Shown: positions 33,399 to 42,155, counted from the first letter of the stretch. The stretch is DNA of 44,509 bases from Chitinophagales bacterium (GCA_016787295.1 JAEUUX010000102.1:1-44509), one strand, 5' to 3'. Numbers and translations are program-made. Notes: generated from the letters alone by a model not told the origin.

Positions 33399-35816
33399 TT
33401 AGTCACTCACCACAAAACGACCTATCTGGCTTTGTGTGCCAATGAGGTGATAATAGTACACACCAGCACTCCAATTGTTGCGGTGCAATTCAATTTGGTT
33501 ATTAGTGATGTTGTTGTAACGCGCCACTTCTTTACCTGCAATATTATAGATAAGCAAAGTGTGGGGTGTATGTTGTGGATTAACAAAGCGGAATAGGGCT
33601 ACTTTGTTAAACGGATTAGGGGCGATGCTCACTTGTAGCGGATTTGGAGCAACAATGTCGTTTTGTCCTGTAAACAAATAAGCATCGAAGCAAGCATTTT
33701 CGGTTTCCATGACAATGTGTTCATACAAAACGTTGATCATTGCCATTGGCACAAGACAGACTTGAGCTTGTGTAATGGAACTATAATAAACGCGCAAAAA
33801 AACAGTGGGCGTAGTGAAACGGTTCAAGGGTGTTTCGGTGGGCGAAAGTCCCAAAATAGTGCCACTACCATTAAAAAATATATCTACGTTGTAGCCATTG
33901 CCTGTTATGGTGTTAAAAGCGCCAATAACCTCCACTCCAAACAATTGTAGTTGATAATCTAAAACATACACTGAAGGATTCTTGATAGCTATTTCAAAAT
34001 ATTTTTCGGCGGGGTTGATATTGACAATGCTTAGGGTGGCTGTATCAAAAGGATTGACTATTGCTTGAACAGGAAAGTTGCAATGCGAATGTGGTGGCGT
34101 ACCAACAGGGTCTATATGCGTACTATTGTTTTGCAATACACAGGCTGTTAGGAGCGCAGCATCGGCAATATCCACAATGCCGTCGTCGCAAATATCGTTG
34201 CAGTTGGTGGCGGGTGTGTTATTGTCATCTAAAATATAATTTAGATACGCCAAAGCGTCGTTGGTGTGGAGAATACCATCGTTATCAAGGTCGCCGCGCA
34301 GTTGTGTGCCGCCACAAGTACCCGTACAATCGACAATAGCATTGCCATACGGCTCGCCCAAACAATCGGCTACAATAGGACAATCGTCAACCACCATGAC
34401 ATGTGCGCCCGAAGCATCATGCGTAAGGTTAAAACACACTTGCGCCCAATTGTTGGTGTGGTTCAATTCATAATACCCCAAATTGTCGGGGCTATTGTCC
34501 CAATTGACGCGCACAATGAGTTTGTAAAAACCATCAGGAATATCCGTAATATCTACCCATTGACAGTTTAAACCCGAATCATAAATATCTCCGCAACCGG
34601 CACTAATACCCATTTCGCTACAACCAAACTTGGCTGTACCACCACCCGAACATTCCAAATCCATCACGCAAAAACCATTTTTGAAACCCGCAGGAAGCGG
34701 AACGTCATTTTGGTCATATAGCAGATATTCGGCATAACCGCTGTAGTGCCAATGGTTGTGGCAGGGCGACCACTCAAATTGTGTGCTTGATGTGCTGGTA
34801 GAGGACGGAACGTTGCCAATATAGTAATCTTTTGTGCCGATGTTTTTGATGTGGGTAGTAAAACGCAACAATTCGCGCGTGCCATAACCCGACACACAGG
34901 CTTCGGCAATCAGGCAACCATCATTGTTATCCATTTCAGAAACGGATAAGGAATTAGCAATGGCTTCTTGCACCACCACCAAGTCGGGACCACCCGGACA
35001 AGCAGGGTCGCCAGGATATATGCAACTATTAGGCAGTGGAATGGCGGCTAAGGGATCATAATTGCAAGCAGTGATATCCATACAACCCGATATAGCACCA
35101 TCGAACCACATATTCCAGAAATTGGTCGTTGGCATACAGTCGTTAATATTGTCTATGCGGATATAATAGGTGGTATTGGCAGCCAAATAGGTGTTCAAAA
35201 CAGCTTGTTCGTCACAATTTCCGTTGGTGACATAGAGACTTCCGATTTGGGTGTTGTCCCACACCAAATTACTACAGTGGTCATATACCCAAACAGTTGG
35301 CGCACAAATATTGCCGAGACCACAAATAGAGATTTTGTAGATACCCGTTGTGTCAGGAACAAAAGCGTACCATGTATTACCGGGAGCTATCGTTTGGGTT
35401 TGGTTGAGCATATCATTGGTGAACGAAATTGGGAAAAAACACGAAGTTCCCGCAGGGCAGTTGCCAAATTCGGTGTGTGCGTTATAGCCAAAGTTGCCAT
35501 ATTCTGCTATTGTTTCACCATTATAATATACATTGCAAAAACCTCCCTGAATAAGTCCGTCGCCATACGTATCCTGGATATTAAAATGAATACAAGCATT
35601 AGCATTAACGCAAATCGTATCTCCTGCCGATGTCCCTGTGGCTAAGGTCTCACCTGCAATATTGGTTAAAGACCAAGATGTTTCGGTGTTTGCCCAAGTG
35701 TCAGGAACAAGTTGAACAATAACTTGGACAAGGTTGGGGTCGGTGCAGTTTTGCGCCAAAAGCGTACCACTTAGTAGGTAGGCAATTATGCAGAATAAAG
35801 TAAATAAATGTTTCAT
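33399..35816 (-). CDS. Secreted lysyl oxidase-family protein with dockerin-like segment and T9SS type A signal
   Basis: An 805-aa exported protein starting at ATG 35816 (signal peptide KHLFTLFCIIAYLLSGTLLAQ). A beta-rich N-terminal region is followed by a lysyl oxidase catalytic domain at about 275-475. WSPCHNHWHYSG (H353, H355, H357) matches the copper site WxxCHxHxH; AGFKNGFC has K379 and YDSGLNCQWVDITD has Y412 at the positions that form the lysine tyrosylquinone cofactor in animal LOX. So it should oxidise amines, perhaps protein lysines, outside the cell. RGDLDNDGILHTNDALAYLN with a second loop (CDDGIVDIADAALL) is a dockerin-like EF-hand pair. The end (SIAPNPFNKVALFRF to the C-terminus) is a T9SS type A domain. 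Physiological substrate unknown. Confidence 0.9.
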   Translation of the reverse strand: MKHLFTLFCIIAYLLSGTLLAQNCTDPNLVQVIVQLVPDTWANTETSWSLTNIAGETLATGTSAGDTICVNANACIHFNIQDTYGDGLIQGGFCNVYYNGETIAEYGNFGYNAHTEFGNCPAGTSCFFPISFTNDMLNQTQTIAPGNTWYAFVPDTTGIYKISICGLGNICAPTVWVYDHCSNLVWDNTQIGSLYVTNGNCDEQAVLNTYLAANTTYYIRIDNINDCMPTTNFWNMWFDGAISGCMDITACNYDPLAAIPLPNSCIYPGDPACPGGPDLVVVQEAIANSLSVSEMDNNDGCLIAEACVSGYGTRELLRFTTHIKNIGTKDYYIGNVPSSTSTSSTQFEWSPCHNHWHYSGYAEYLLYDQNDVPLPAGFKNGFCVMDLECSGGGTAKFGCSEMGISAGCGDIYDSGLNCQWVDITDIPDGFYKLIVRVNWDNSPDNLGYYELNHTNNWAQVCFNLTHDASGAHVMVVDDCPIVADCLGEPYGNAIVDCTGTCGGTQLRGDLDNDGILHTNDALAYLNYILDDNNTPATNCNDICDDGIVDIADAALLTACVLQNNSTHIDPVGTPPHSHCNFPVQAIVNPFDTATLSIVNINPAEKYFEIAIKNPSVYVLDYQLQLFGVEVIGAFNTITGNGYNVDIFFNGSGTILGLSPTETPLNRFTTPTVFLRVYYSSITQAQVCLVPMAMINVLYEHIVMETENACFDAYLFTGQNDIVAPNPLQVSIAPNPFNKVALFRFVNPQHTPHTLLIYNIAGKEVARYNNITNNQIELHRNNWSAGVYYYHLIGTQSQIGRFVVSD

Positions 35817-35841
35817 ACGCAACTATATTTTTGTGTGGGGA

Positions 35842-35872
35842 CAAAGGTACGGAGTTTTATCAGGTTATACAA
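35842..35872 (-). promoter_or_regulatory. Promoter of the lysyl oxidase-like gene
   Basis: On the minus strand TTG (35872-35870), a 20-bp spacer and TACCTTTG (35849-35842) match the consensus; leader about 20 nt. Confidence 0.75.
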
Positions 35873-36008
35873 AAACATTATTGGCTATTTTCCGCTTAAG
35901 GTGTTTTTTACAAAAATCATCATTGCAACATTATAATGATGTACGGGTTTGTGGCAATACGAACAACTGTCAAAGGGCAAATGTATGAAATAAACTAATG
36001 GCAATTTT

Positions 36009-36410
36009 ATGACAAAACAAAACACCGCCGTCATACAACAATCAGATAATGACCTTATTTTTGTAAAAATAGCCATTTTTGATACTAAATTTCATTTTTT
36101 TGTTCCAAATATCCCAATTTTGTCCTTAAATTGTCAATTTTTAAACAAAGTTAGGGGTCTAAAGAAAAACTTCAGGGGTGTTTCTTCGGAAGAAAGGGGT
36201 CTAAAGGAAAACTTCAGGGGTGTTTCTCCGAGAGAAATCGGACTAAAGAAAAACTTCAGGGGTGTTTCTCCGAAAGAAATCGGACTAAAGAAGAACTTCA
36301 GGGGTGTTTCTCCAAAAGAAATCGGACTAAAGAAAAACTTCAGAGGTGTTTCTCCGAGAGAAATCGGACTAAAGACATTCCTTTTTAGACAAAATAATGA
36401 CAAAAATTGA
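36009..36410 (+). CDS. ORF built on 42-bp tandem repeats (uncertain coding status)
   Basis: A 133-aa frame beginning MTKQNTAVIQQSDNDLIFVK, then a hydrophobic stretch (FHFFVPNIPILSLNCQFL), then five and a part copies of the 14-residue unit GLKKNFRGVSPKEI, ending FLFRQNNDKN. Units differ at a few positions (SSEER, SPREI, SPKEI), and changes fall both at third codon positions and at residue-changing ones. The period of 42 bp keeps frame, but the minus strand is open too, so open frames alone are weak proof. There is no promoter or terminator I can name. If translated it would be a basic, repetitive small protein of unknown function. Confidence 0.35.
   Translation: MTKQNTAVIQQSDNDLIFVKIAIFDTKFHFFVPNIPILSLNCQFLNKVRGLKKNFRGVSSEERGLKENFRGVSPREIGLKKNFRGVSPKEIGLKKNFRGVSPKEIGLKKNFRGVSPREIGLKTFLFRQNNDKN
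36153..36374 (+). repeat. 42-bp minisatellite (five full copies and a part)
   Basis: CTAAAG recurs at 36159, 36201, 36243, 36285, 36327 and 36369, an exact 42-bp period. Each unit holds AACTTCAGGGGTGTTTCT and, in several copies, the small palindrome TTTCTC-CGA-GAGAAA. Confidence 0.95.
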
Positions 36411-36552
36411 GTAAAAAAAAGGATTTGTAAGCATTTTTTTCTTGTTTTGGGGCATATTGGGATAGTATTTGGGCTTTATTACGATACCATTTGAGCGTTT
36501 GTTTGGGTCATTATTTGCATCAAATAATCATGACAAGCCTCAAGACAACAAA

Positions 36553-36588
36553 AAGCAGACTGTCTAAAAAAAATAGACAAGTCTGCTT
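36553..36588. terminator. Terminator-like hairpin abutting element A
   Basis: AAGCAGACTGTCTA (36553-36566) pairs with TAGACAAGTCTGCTT (36574-36588) with a single bulge across an A7 loop. It ends three bases before the terminal repeat of element A. Confidence 0.6.
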
Positions 36589-36591
36589 CAA

Positions 36592-36988
36592 TTTGATAAC
36601 GACATTATTAGGTGGTATTTCTGAAAATAGCAACGATAAGAAAGTATTCAAATAAACCCTGAAAGGGTGATAGGTTTATAGCAAAATAACGAAACAAAAA
36701 AAGGCATAAACCCCGAAGGGGTGAAATGATGTCATGTTTTGTCGAATAATGTGTCACCCCATCGGGGTTTATGTTAATTATTCTATTGTTTCTGGGCTAT
36801 AAACGTGTCACCCCGTCGGGGTTTTTATTATTTTGAGCTGTTAAACTTGTCAGCTAATCGGTTTGTTTGGATAATAACAAATAAGGCCTTGATAAGGTCG
36901 TTATCAGATTGTCATTATCAAATATCAGGCATTTGTCATTTTTTTAGAACAACACAAGCTAAAACTACTTTTTAATGTCGTTATCAAA
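36592..36988. mobile_element. MITE-like element A with 16-bp terminal inverted repeats and four REP-like palindromes
   Basis: The ends TTTGATAACGACATTA (36592-36607) and its exact complement (36973-36988) form perfect 16-bp terminal inverted repeats around 397 bp of non-coding DNA. Inside are four ACCCY-NNN-RGGGT palindromes at 36656-36668, 36710-36722, 36756-36768 and 36810-36822; the first two carry TGA on the right (GGGTGAtagg, GGGGTGAAAT), the last two carry the complement TCA on the left, so the order is forward-forward-reverse-reverse. A degenerate internal copy TTGATAAGGTCGTTATCAG lies near 36890. No transposase is encoded; movement in trans is inferred. Confidence 0.65.
36637..36685 (+). 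repeat. 49-bp inverted repeat, left copy
   Basis: TAAGAAAGTATTCAAATAAA through GGTTTATAGCAAA is the exact reverse complement of 40157-40205. It contains the first palindrome of element A. Confidence 0.95.
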
Positions 36989-37023
36989 ATGTATGTTAAT
37001 TTAAACAAGAACAAGGCTTTGTT

Positions 37024-37872
37024 TTAGCGGTTCACTACAAATTTTTGTACTGAAGTTTCGCCTTTTTCGTTGGTCATTTGCAACCAATACATGCCATTAG
37101 CAAAATTACTTTCGTCCAAGTCAATGTTATAGGTGTTGTTGCCTGCTTGTTGGAAAGTGGTGGTTGCTTGTCCCACCATTGCTCCTGCCATGTTCAACAC
37201 ACGGAAGGTCAAGTGCTGACTGCTGGGCAATTGGTATTGCACTTTCACTTGGTTGGTAGCAGGATTGGGGTAGGTGGTCATGTCTATCCACGAACGATTT
37301 TGTTCCAAGCCCACATTTACGCCCGAAATCACGCGGGTAGCCGTATAGATAAGGTCAGACGATGCTTGGTCATTGTTGTTGGCGGCATTGCCAATCAGGT
37401 AGAAAGTGACGTTGCCTGCGTTGGTTGTTGGTGCTGTCCATTGGAAGTTGAAGGTATAGGAATTGGGCTGAATGGGTGCGTCCACGTGGTAGATATACTG
37501 ACGACCGCTCGAACTTCCTACGCCTGTGTGGTTAGCGCTACTGCCAATGAAAGTTCCCACACTTTGGTTACTGCTGTTGAGTGCCACTGCCTCAAAACCC
37601 CAACGTTGTGCGCCGGGCGAAGCCACTGTTATCGAGACAGGATAGGTCTGTCCGGGCGTGTAGGTGGTTGCTCCGCTGTTAAAAGACATTTGGATACTGC
37701 CTGTACCCGAATTGATAGTTCCTACATGACAACCACTAATGGCACAAGTGCTTTCGTTGGGCGCTCCTGTGCGTGCTTTGGGTGGCTGGTCGGAGTCGGA
37801 GTGCGAATAGGGAGCATTGAACCAAGACAAGCCCACAAAAAAAACAATAGCTAACAGAATAACTTTTTTCAT
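37024..37872 (-). CDS. Secreted choice-of-anchor V domain protein with T9SS type A signal
   Basis: A 282-aa exported protein from the ATG at 37872 (the frame to 37959 adds 29 residues ahead of the signal peptide KKVILLAIVFFVGLSWFNA). After the leader, GAPNESTCAISGCHVGTI is the conserved Cys/CH motif of choice-of-anchor V domains, followed by SGATTYTPGQTYPVSITV, QRWGFEAVALNSS and SYTFNFQWTAPTTNAGNVTFYLIGNAAN. The same domain forms the N-terminus of the sugar dehydrogenase at 26946-29288. The C-terminus is a T9SS type A sorting domain (YPNPATNQVKVQYQL, NGMYWLQMTNEKGE, KFVVNR). Surface location likely; biochemical role unknown. Confidence 0.88.
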   Translation of the reverse strand: MKKVILLAIVFFVGLSWFNAPYSHSDSDQPPKARTGAPNESTCAISGCHVGTINSGTGSIQMSFNSGATTYTPGQTYPVSITVASPGAQRWGFEAVALNSSNQSVGTFIGSSANHTGVGSSSGRQYIYHVDAPIQPNSYTFNFQWTAPTTNAGNVTFYLIGNAANNNDQASSDLIYTATRVISGVNVGLEQNRSWIDMTTYPNPATNQVKVQYQLPSSQHLTFRVLNMAGAMVGQATTTFQQAGNNTYNIDLDESNFANGMYWLQMTNEKGETSVQKFVVNR

Positions 37873-38033
37873 GTTGATAGGTTTTTTATAGATAGATTCA
37901 AAACAAACAAAAAATAGAACAAACGTTACTTTTCTACATAATGGTAAACGTTTAAACACGTCTTTTTGTTGTCTACATTGGATTTTTAAGGTTTAAAATT
38001 ATGGATAATAAAATTGTGTAGCGCTAACGAAAT

Positions 38034-39674
38034 TTACGGATTGGTTTGTTGTACCTCAATAGTTCCTACTGTTCCACTGCTCCATTGCACCGAGATTTGG
38101 TTGGTGCCTTGTCCCGACAGGATAGTACCACCTGTGACCTGCCACGTATAGCTTGTTCCCGCAATAGCAGGTATGCTATAAGTAGCCATATTGCCTGCAC
38201 ACACACTTTGCAAGCCACTAATGGCAATATTAGTTGGGATATTGGCAGGAAAAGCCGTGCAAATCTCCGATGCCACGCGTGCGCCTGTCTCCAATGCGCC
38301 ATGCACCGTTGAGGGATGATGATTGTTGGTAGCTTCGCCCGCAAAAAACAGTTTATTATTGATGGCTTGTGCCAAAAGCTCTCTTTTCGAAACGCCCGTT
38401 GGTGGTCCCGAATTGGGATAAGTCCCTTCGATGGGATACGAATAAGCCCCGCGAATATAGGGTTCGTTGCCCCAGTTCATAATGATGGCATCTGCAAAGT
38501 TGTTGGTTGCTGCATTGTTACCAAAAATACTATTTAGTTCTGCAAGTGCGATGTTAATGGCATTGTTGCCTTGTGCGCTCATATATTCGGCGCGTTCGCC
38601 CATGATGAAACAGTTCAGGACGTTGTTGGTAGCACCTGTTTTCAATTTGCCTGATGCCCAGCATTCGGTAGTATAGTTTTTGCACAACAAATCAAACATA
38701 CGGTTGCCATTCCAGAAAGTATTATTGAATTTGAGGGCTATTTTCATACCAGCACCCATCTCAAGTCCATTAATGGCAGCTACTTTGTTGGTAGGTAAAG
38801 CAGGCGTAAAACTAATATCTCCGTCTTGTAAGATGGGTAGGGGAACAGCCAACACTACTGCATTGCCTACATAGTTGTTACCGTTCTGGTCTGTAACCAC
38901 CACACCACTACCACTATAGTTAATGGCAGTAACGCGTTTGTTATACTGTATGTTGGGTAGAATATCGTTGAAATATAAGTTGTCCAAGATGTCTAAATAT
39001 GCGCCATCTAAAAGATAATCTTTGCCACCTGTAAGCCATAGATATTCTTGTGCGGCATAGCCTCGCATACTCAGACGGTTCAAGGAAGTACCATATTGTG
39101 TTCCTACATATGCTTCGTAGAAATGCCAAGTTCTATGTCCTGGACTAATGCCCCACACGGTATTGAGGTATTCTGCCACCGTGACATCGGGACCGTTGTA
39201 GTTCCATGCAGCGCCAATCAATTGCCAGACCTGCAAAATGTCGGGATCGTTGGTTTCGGAGTCCCACACTGCTGTGTTATCGATGGTGAGCAAAGCATCT
39301 TCGTCATTAGTTGGTTTCAGTAAGCTGGGATTAAGGGCATTAATATCATGGTATAAAAAAGATGGCGGATTGCCATTTTGATTACCCATGCCATGCACAT
39401 ATTCAGCACCTAATTCTAAAGGGAAATCGGCAAAATCGTTGGTATGTCGCACCCGTCCGCCATGTCTATCGGAGGCTTCCAAGATGGTAACAGTACCGCC
39501 CGCTTGGGCAATGCTATAGGCAGCATACAAACCCGCTGCCCCTGCTCCCACCACAATAAAATGTCCACAACATTGACTGTTGCTCGCCGAAGGACGCGAA
39601 AAAAGTTGTTGGGGATTCAACAAAGCCGCTGGAAACGAAGCCGCTAAATAACGTAGCAGTTGTCTTCTGTTCAT
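38034..39674 (-). CDS. Flavin monoamine oxidase family protein, Tat-like leader, PKD-like C-terminus
   Basis: A 546-aa protein. The N-terminus MNRRQLLRYLAASFPAAL has a twin-arginine-like leader. FIVVGAGAAGLYAAYSIAQAGG with TILEASDRHGGRV is the FAD-binding GxGxxG and its following motif; FPLELGAEYVHG, NIQYNKRVTAINYSGSG and the C-terminal RGAYSYPIEG ... LFFAGEATNNHHPSTVHGALETG complete an amine-oxidase fold (MAO/LSD1/polyamine oxidase type). After about residue 470 a PKD-like domain (GLQSVCAGNMATYSIPAIAG, GQGTNQISVQW) ends the protein at Q-T-N-P. It would oxidise an amine with O2 outside the cytoplasm. A -7-like TACTTTTG lies at 39723-39716 on the minus strand. Substrate unknown. Confidence 0.9.
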   Translation of the reverse strand: MNRRQLLRYLAASFPAALLNPQQLFSRPSASNSQCCGHFIVVGAGAAGLYAAYSIAQAGGTVTILEASDRHGGRVRHTNDFADFPLELGAEYVHGMGNQNGNPPSFLYHDINALNPSLLKPTNDEDALLTIDNTAVWDSETNDPDILQVWQLIGAAWNYNGPDVTVAEYLNTVWGISPGHRTWHFYEAYVGTQYGTSLNRLSMRGYAAQEYLWLTGGKDYLLDGAYLDILDNLYFNDILPNIQYNKRVTAINYSGSGVVVTDQNGNNYVGNAVVLAVPLPILQDGDISFTPALPTNKVAAINGLEMGAGMKIALKFNNTFWNGNRMFDLLCKNYTTECWASGKLKTGATNNVLNCFIMGERAEYMSAQGNNAINIALAELNSIFGNNAATNNFADAIIMNWGNEPYIRGAYSYPIEGTYPNSGPPTGVSKRELLAQAINNKLFFAGEATNNHHPSTVHGALETGARVASEICTAFPANIPTNIAISGLQSVCAGNMATYSIPAIAGTSYTWQVTGGTILSGQGTNQISVQWSSGTVGTIEVQQTNP

Positions 39675-39781
39675 AAAACTATAGATTTGGGATTTTATTA
39701 GTCGGTTTGGTGGTGCAAAAGTAATGAAGTTCGGTCAATTTTGTAGAATATTCAGAAAAAAGTAAAAAAAATTAACAGAAA

Positions 39782-39813
39782 TTGTTGTTTTTCACAAAAA
39801 AGCCTTACCTTTG
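39782..39813 (+). promoter_or_regulatory. Promoter of the tRNA gene
   Basis: TTG at 39785-39787 (18-bp spacer) or 39782-39784 (21-bp) precedes TACCTTTG at 39806-39813; the tRNA starts 30 bp later. Confidence 0.75.
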
Positions 39814-39843
39814 CACCATGAAAGTGCCGCGTTGCATTTTTCA

Positions 39844-39917
<74 letters not shown>

Positions 39918-39931
39918 CTTTATCTACCAAT

Positions 39932-39968
39932 ATAAGTGCTTCTTTGAAAGAGGCACTTATTTTTTTTG
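39932..39968 (+). terminator. Terminator of the tRNA gene
   Basis: A 14-bp stem with one wobble pair (39932-39945 with 39947-39960) followed by eight T's. Confidence 0.85.
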
Positions 39969-39977
39969 TCCAAACAC

Positions 39978-40248
39978 TTTGATAACGACATTAATAAAGC
40001 GTTATTTTTGTATTATCCAATAACCCCAACGGGGTGAAATGATTATAGAAAGCAATAACACAATTATTTAACACAAAACCCCAACGGGGTGAAATTAATT
40101 AACAGAACGCATAATATCACCCTTTCAGGGTTTTTTCGTATAATGATTACTGTCTGTTTGCTATAAACCTATCACCCTTTCAGGGTTTATTTGAATACTT
40201 TCTTAATCCTTTCTTTCTATCATGCCATTAAATAATGTCGTTATCAAA
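39978..40248. mobile_element. MITE-like element B with 16-bp terminal inverted repeats and four REP-like palindromes
   Basis: TTTGATAACGACATTA at 39978-39993 and its exact complement at 40233-40248 bound 271 bp without a gene. Four palindromes lie at 40023-40035, 40078-40090, 40119-40131 and 40174-40186: the first two end in GGGGTGAAAT, the last two begin TCACCC, giving the same forward-forward-reverse-reverse order as element A. Its right end copies the left end of element A in inverse orientation (20 bp at the tip plus the 49-bp repeat). It starts 9 bp after the tRNA terminator. One more near-copy of the terminal motif (15 of 16) lies outside at 40276-40291. Confidence 0.65.
40157..40205 (-). 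repeat. 49-bp inverted repeat, right copy
   Basis: The exact reverse complement of 36637-36685. It contains the fourth palindrome of element B. Confidence 0.95.
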
Positions 40249-40384
40249 TTCAATTTCATTTTTGTTACTTCTTTTTTATGTCGTTATCAAACTGTTCAAA
40301 TGCTTTGTCTTTTTATGTTTTTCATCTACTTTGAAACCTTACCCTAATTTTACCCAAATCATGGAACACAACGGTTTAGTAAAC

Positions 40385-40433
40385 CAATTATTCCCCATTT
40401 TGAGACGATTTGTCGCTCAAAATAGGGAATAAT
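40385..40433 (-). terminator. Terminator of the PKD/T9SS protein gene
   Basis: A 19-bp stem with one mismatch (40385-40403 with 40415-40433) and an 11-nt loop, about 40 bp past the stop of the minus-strand gene at 40475. Confidence 0.85.
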
Positions 40434-40474
40434 TTTTATGATGTATTATTACAAAATACTAATGTGGATTACCA

Positions 40475-41848
40475 CTACCAAATCATTACTTTTTGGAGTG
40501 CTATTGACAGACCTGTAGCGTCTTTTATGGTAAGAAAATAATTTCCTGAAGGAAGTTGGCTTACATCAATATTTTGTGTTGCGGCTGTTACTTTAGCTTG
40601 CTGCACGATTTGTCCAATGCTATTGCTCAATTGATATTGATAGGCAGTATTGTTAGGCAATTGGCTGAGGTCGAAGCTAAGTGTTTGATGGGCAGGATTA
40701 GGATAGGCGTTTATCAGTTGTTGTTCGGGACGTTCAATGCCATCGCAAAAATCTACGGTGATTTCTTTTGAAGTGGTGGCTGTTAGTCCATCTGCTCCAA
40801 TAGCTGTTAGTTGGACGGTATAGGTGCCGGGTTCGGGGAAAGTATAAACTGGACTGATTTGGGAGGAAGTGATACCTGTGCCAAAATCCCAATTATAGGC
40901 AATGGCGTTGCTGCTGGTATTAGTAAAATCGACGGTTAGGCAAGTGGTTGTATAGTTGTAAGATGCTCCCAAAGGTCCTTGTTCGCCAAAGTATTCGATG
41001 GATAGCGGAGTGGGTTCGCCTGATGGGGTCATGGTGATGGTTGCCACAGGATAGTTTTCGCCATTGGCTAAGAAACGATAGGTGGTGAGGTTGAAGGTTG
41101 TATCGATGAATGTTTGGACAGGCACACCAAACAATAATACTCCCACAAAGATATTGGCAACGGTATTTTCTTGGTAGCGCACTACTTTATAGGTACTATC
41201 GGGCAATTCGAGCGTCCCATACGCGTCGGCATTGAGGTTTTTGCTAAGATTAACCTGCAACGTAATGGGAATAGGTATGGGTAGGGTATCCGACTCAAAG
41301 TTATAGGTCAGTTCGTATGCTCCTTCACTTGCCAAACTTTCGCCATAGTTCAAAGGAGCTAAAAAAATGTCTTGTGGGTCGGCAATAAGGTCTTGTGGTC
41401 CCAAGTCAATCAATCCCGGAATACTGATATTGGTATGAATGCCATTGGAGCGCACAATACCTTCGGCATCTTTGGTATAGAAACCTGTGGCGGGGAGAAG
41501 GTCGATGGGGATAGGCAACAAGTCACCCAAACTAATGCCCAACAAAGAAGGCAAGTCACCATTTCGTGTCAAATTGGAGCCGGGGAAAGCACCCACAAAA
41601 GGAGATGTTGCAGGGTCTTCAAAGGTCAAGATATTGAAACTATTGGCAGATAACTGTGTAAAATTCCAAGTTTGCTCGTTGCTACTTGCAATGCCAGGGT
41701 CAATAGGTGGGTTATTTTGTGTAGCAATGCCTTTGGTATAACCAGGATAAGGCATATCGTCGACATCTATGGTGGGTTGGGCTTGGGTCGTATTAGCAAA
41801 AAGACCGATAAGCAGTAAAATCAGTAGTGTGTAACTGTTTTTTTTCAT
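40475..41848 (-). CDS. Secreted PKD-domain protein with T9SS type A signal
   Basis: A 457-aa exported protein. Signal peptide KKNSYTLLILLLIGLFANTTQAQ; a large N-terminal beta-rich region of unknown family (WNFTQLSANSFNILTFEDP, LASEGAYELTYNFESDTLP); one PKD domain (VDFTNTSSNAIAYNWDFGTG, PVYTFPEPGTYTVQLTAIG); and a T9SS type A sorting domain (INAYPNPAHQTLSFDLSQL to the end). The N-terminal region resembles uncharacterised Bacteroidota secreted proteins of the kind annotated only by their tail. No catalytic motif was seen. Single gene with its own terminator. Confidence 0.85.
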   Translation of the reverse strand: MKKNSYTLLILLLIGLFANTTQAQPTIDVDDMPYPGYTKGIATQNNPPIDPGIASSNEQTWNFTQLSANSFNILTFEDPATSPFVGAFPGSNLTRNGDLPSLLGISLGDLLPIPIDLLPATGFYTKDAEGIVRSNGIHTNISIPGLIDLGPQDLIADPQDIFLAPLNYGESLASEGAYELTYNFESDTLPIPIPITLQVNLSKNLNADAYGTLELPDSTYKVVRYQENTVANIFVGVLLFGVPVQTFIDTTFNLTTYRFLANGENYPVATITMTPSGEPTPLSIEYFGEQGPLGASYNYTTTCLTVDFTNTSSNAIAYNWDFGTGITSSQISPVYTFPEPGTYTVQLTAIGADGLTATTSKEITVDFCDGIERPEQQLINAYPNPAHQTLSFDLSQLPNNTAYQYQLSNSIGQIVQQAKVTAATQNIDVSQLPSGNYFLTIKDATGLSIALQKVMIW

Positions 41849-42155
41849 GTTTCTTATTGATTTTAAAAATTAGGTAAAAATTGAGGGTAAAAGTACGATA
41901 AAATTTTGAGTATCTGTAGTGGGTAAGATAAAAAAATATTATACCAAGCAGCAAAACTCCCTATTTTCTGATTCCATACACTACGTTTTGTTAACGAGCT
42001 TTGCTACTTGAGCTTTTTTTTGAAACTTCTTGTAGCAATAAACCTAACAATGGCTATATGTCTATCACCCAAACAACATATTCCCCCAAGCAAGCCCAAA
42101 GCTCGTCTTGGGGGAATTATGGTTGTTGATTGTTTATCAAAACAGTGTTACAAAA
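41849..42155. other. Intergenic region, terminator only
   Basis: 307 bp without a gene. Apart from the hairpin at 42080-42117 and a near-consensus TACTTTTA (minus strand, about 41896-41889) upstream of the PKD/T9SS gene I see nothing. Confidence 0.6.
42080..42117 (-). terminator. Terminator of the outer-membrane barrel gene
   Basis: ATTCCCCCAAG (42080-42090) pairs with CTTGGGGGAAT (42107-42117), 16-nt loop, just past the stop of the minus-strand gene. Confidence 0.8.

Larger units (their letters stand above)
36411..37023. other. 613-bp non-coding region containing MITE-like element A
   Basis: No gene seen. 36411-36550 holds nothing recognisable; then a hairpin (36553-36588), element A (36592-36988), and a short spacer to the stop of the minus-strand gene at 37024. 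Confidence 0.7.

Noticed and set aside
36153-36374. CRISPR-like array in the 42-bp repeats
   Set aside because: Units are contiguous with no unique spacers and no cas genes; it is a plain tandem repeat.
37078-37854. 258-aa plus-strand frame opposite the choice-of-anchor V gene
   Set aside because: Antisense shadow; the minus-strand gene has a signal peptide, domain motifs and a T9SS tail.
40235-40432. 65-aa plus-strand ORF after element B
   Set aside because: It begins in the terminal repeat and ends in a terminator stem; no coding signs.
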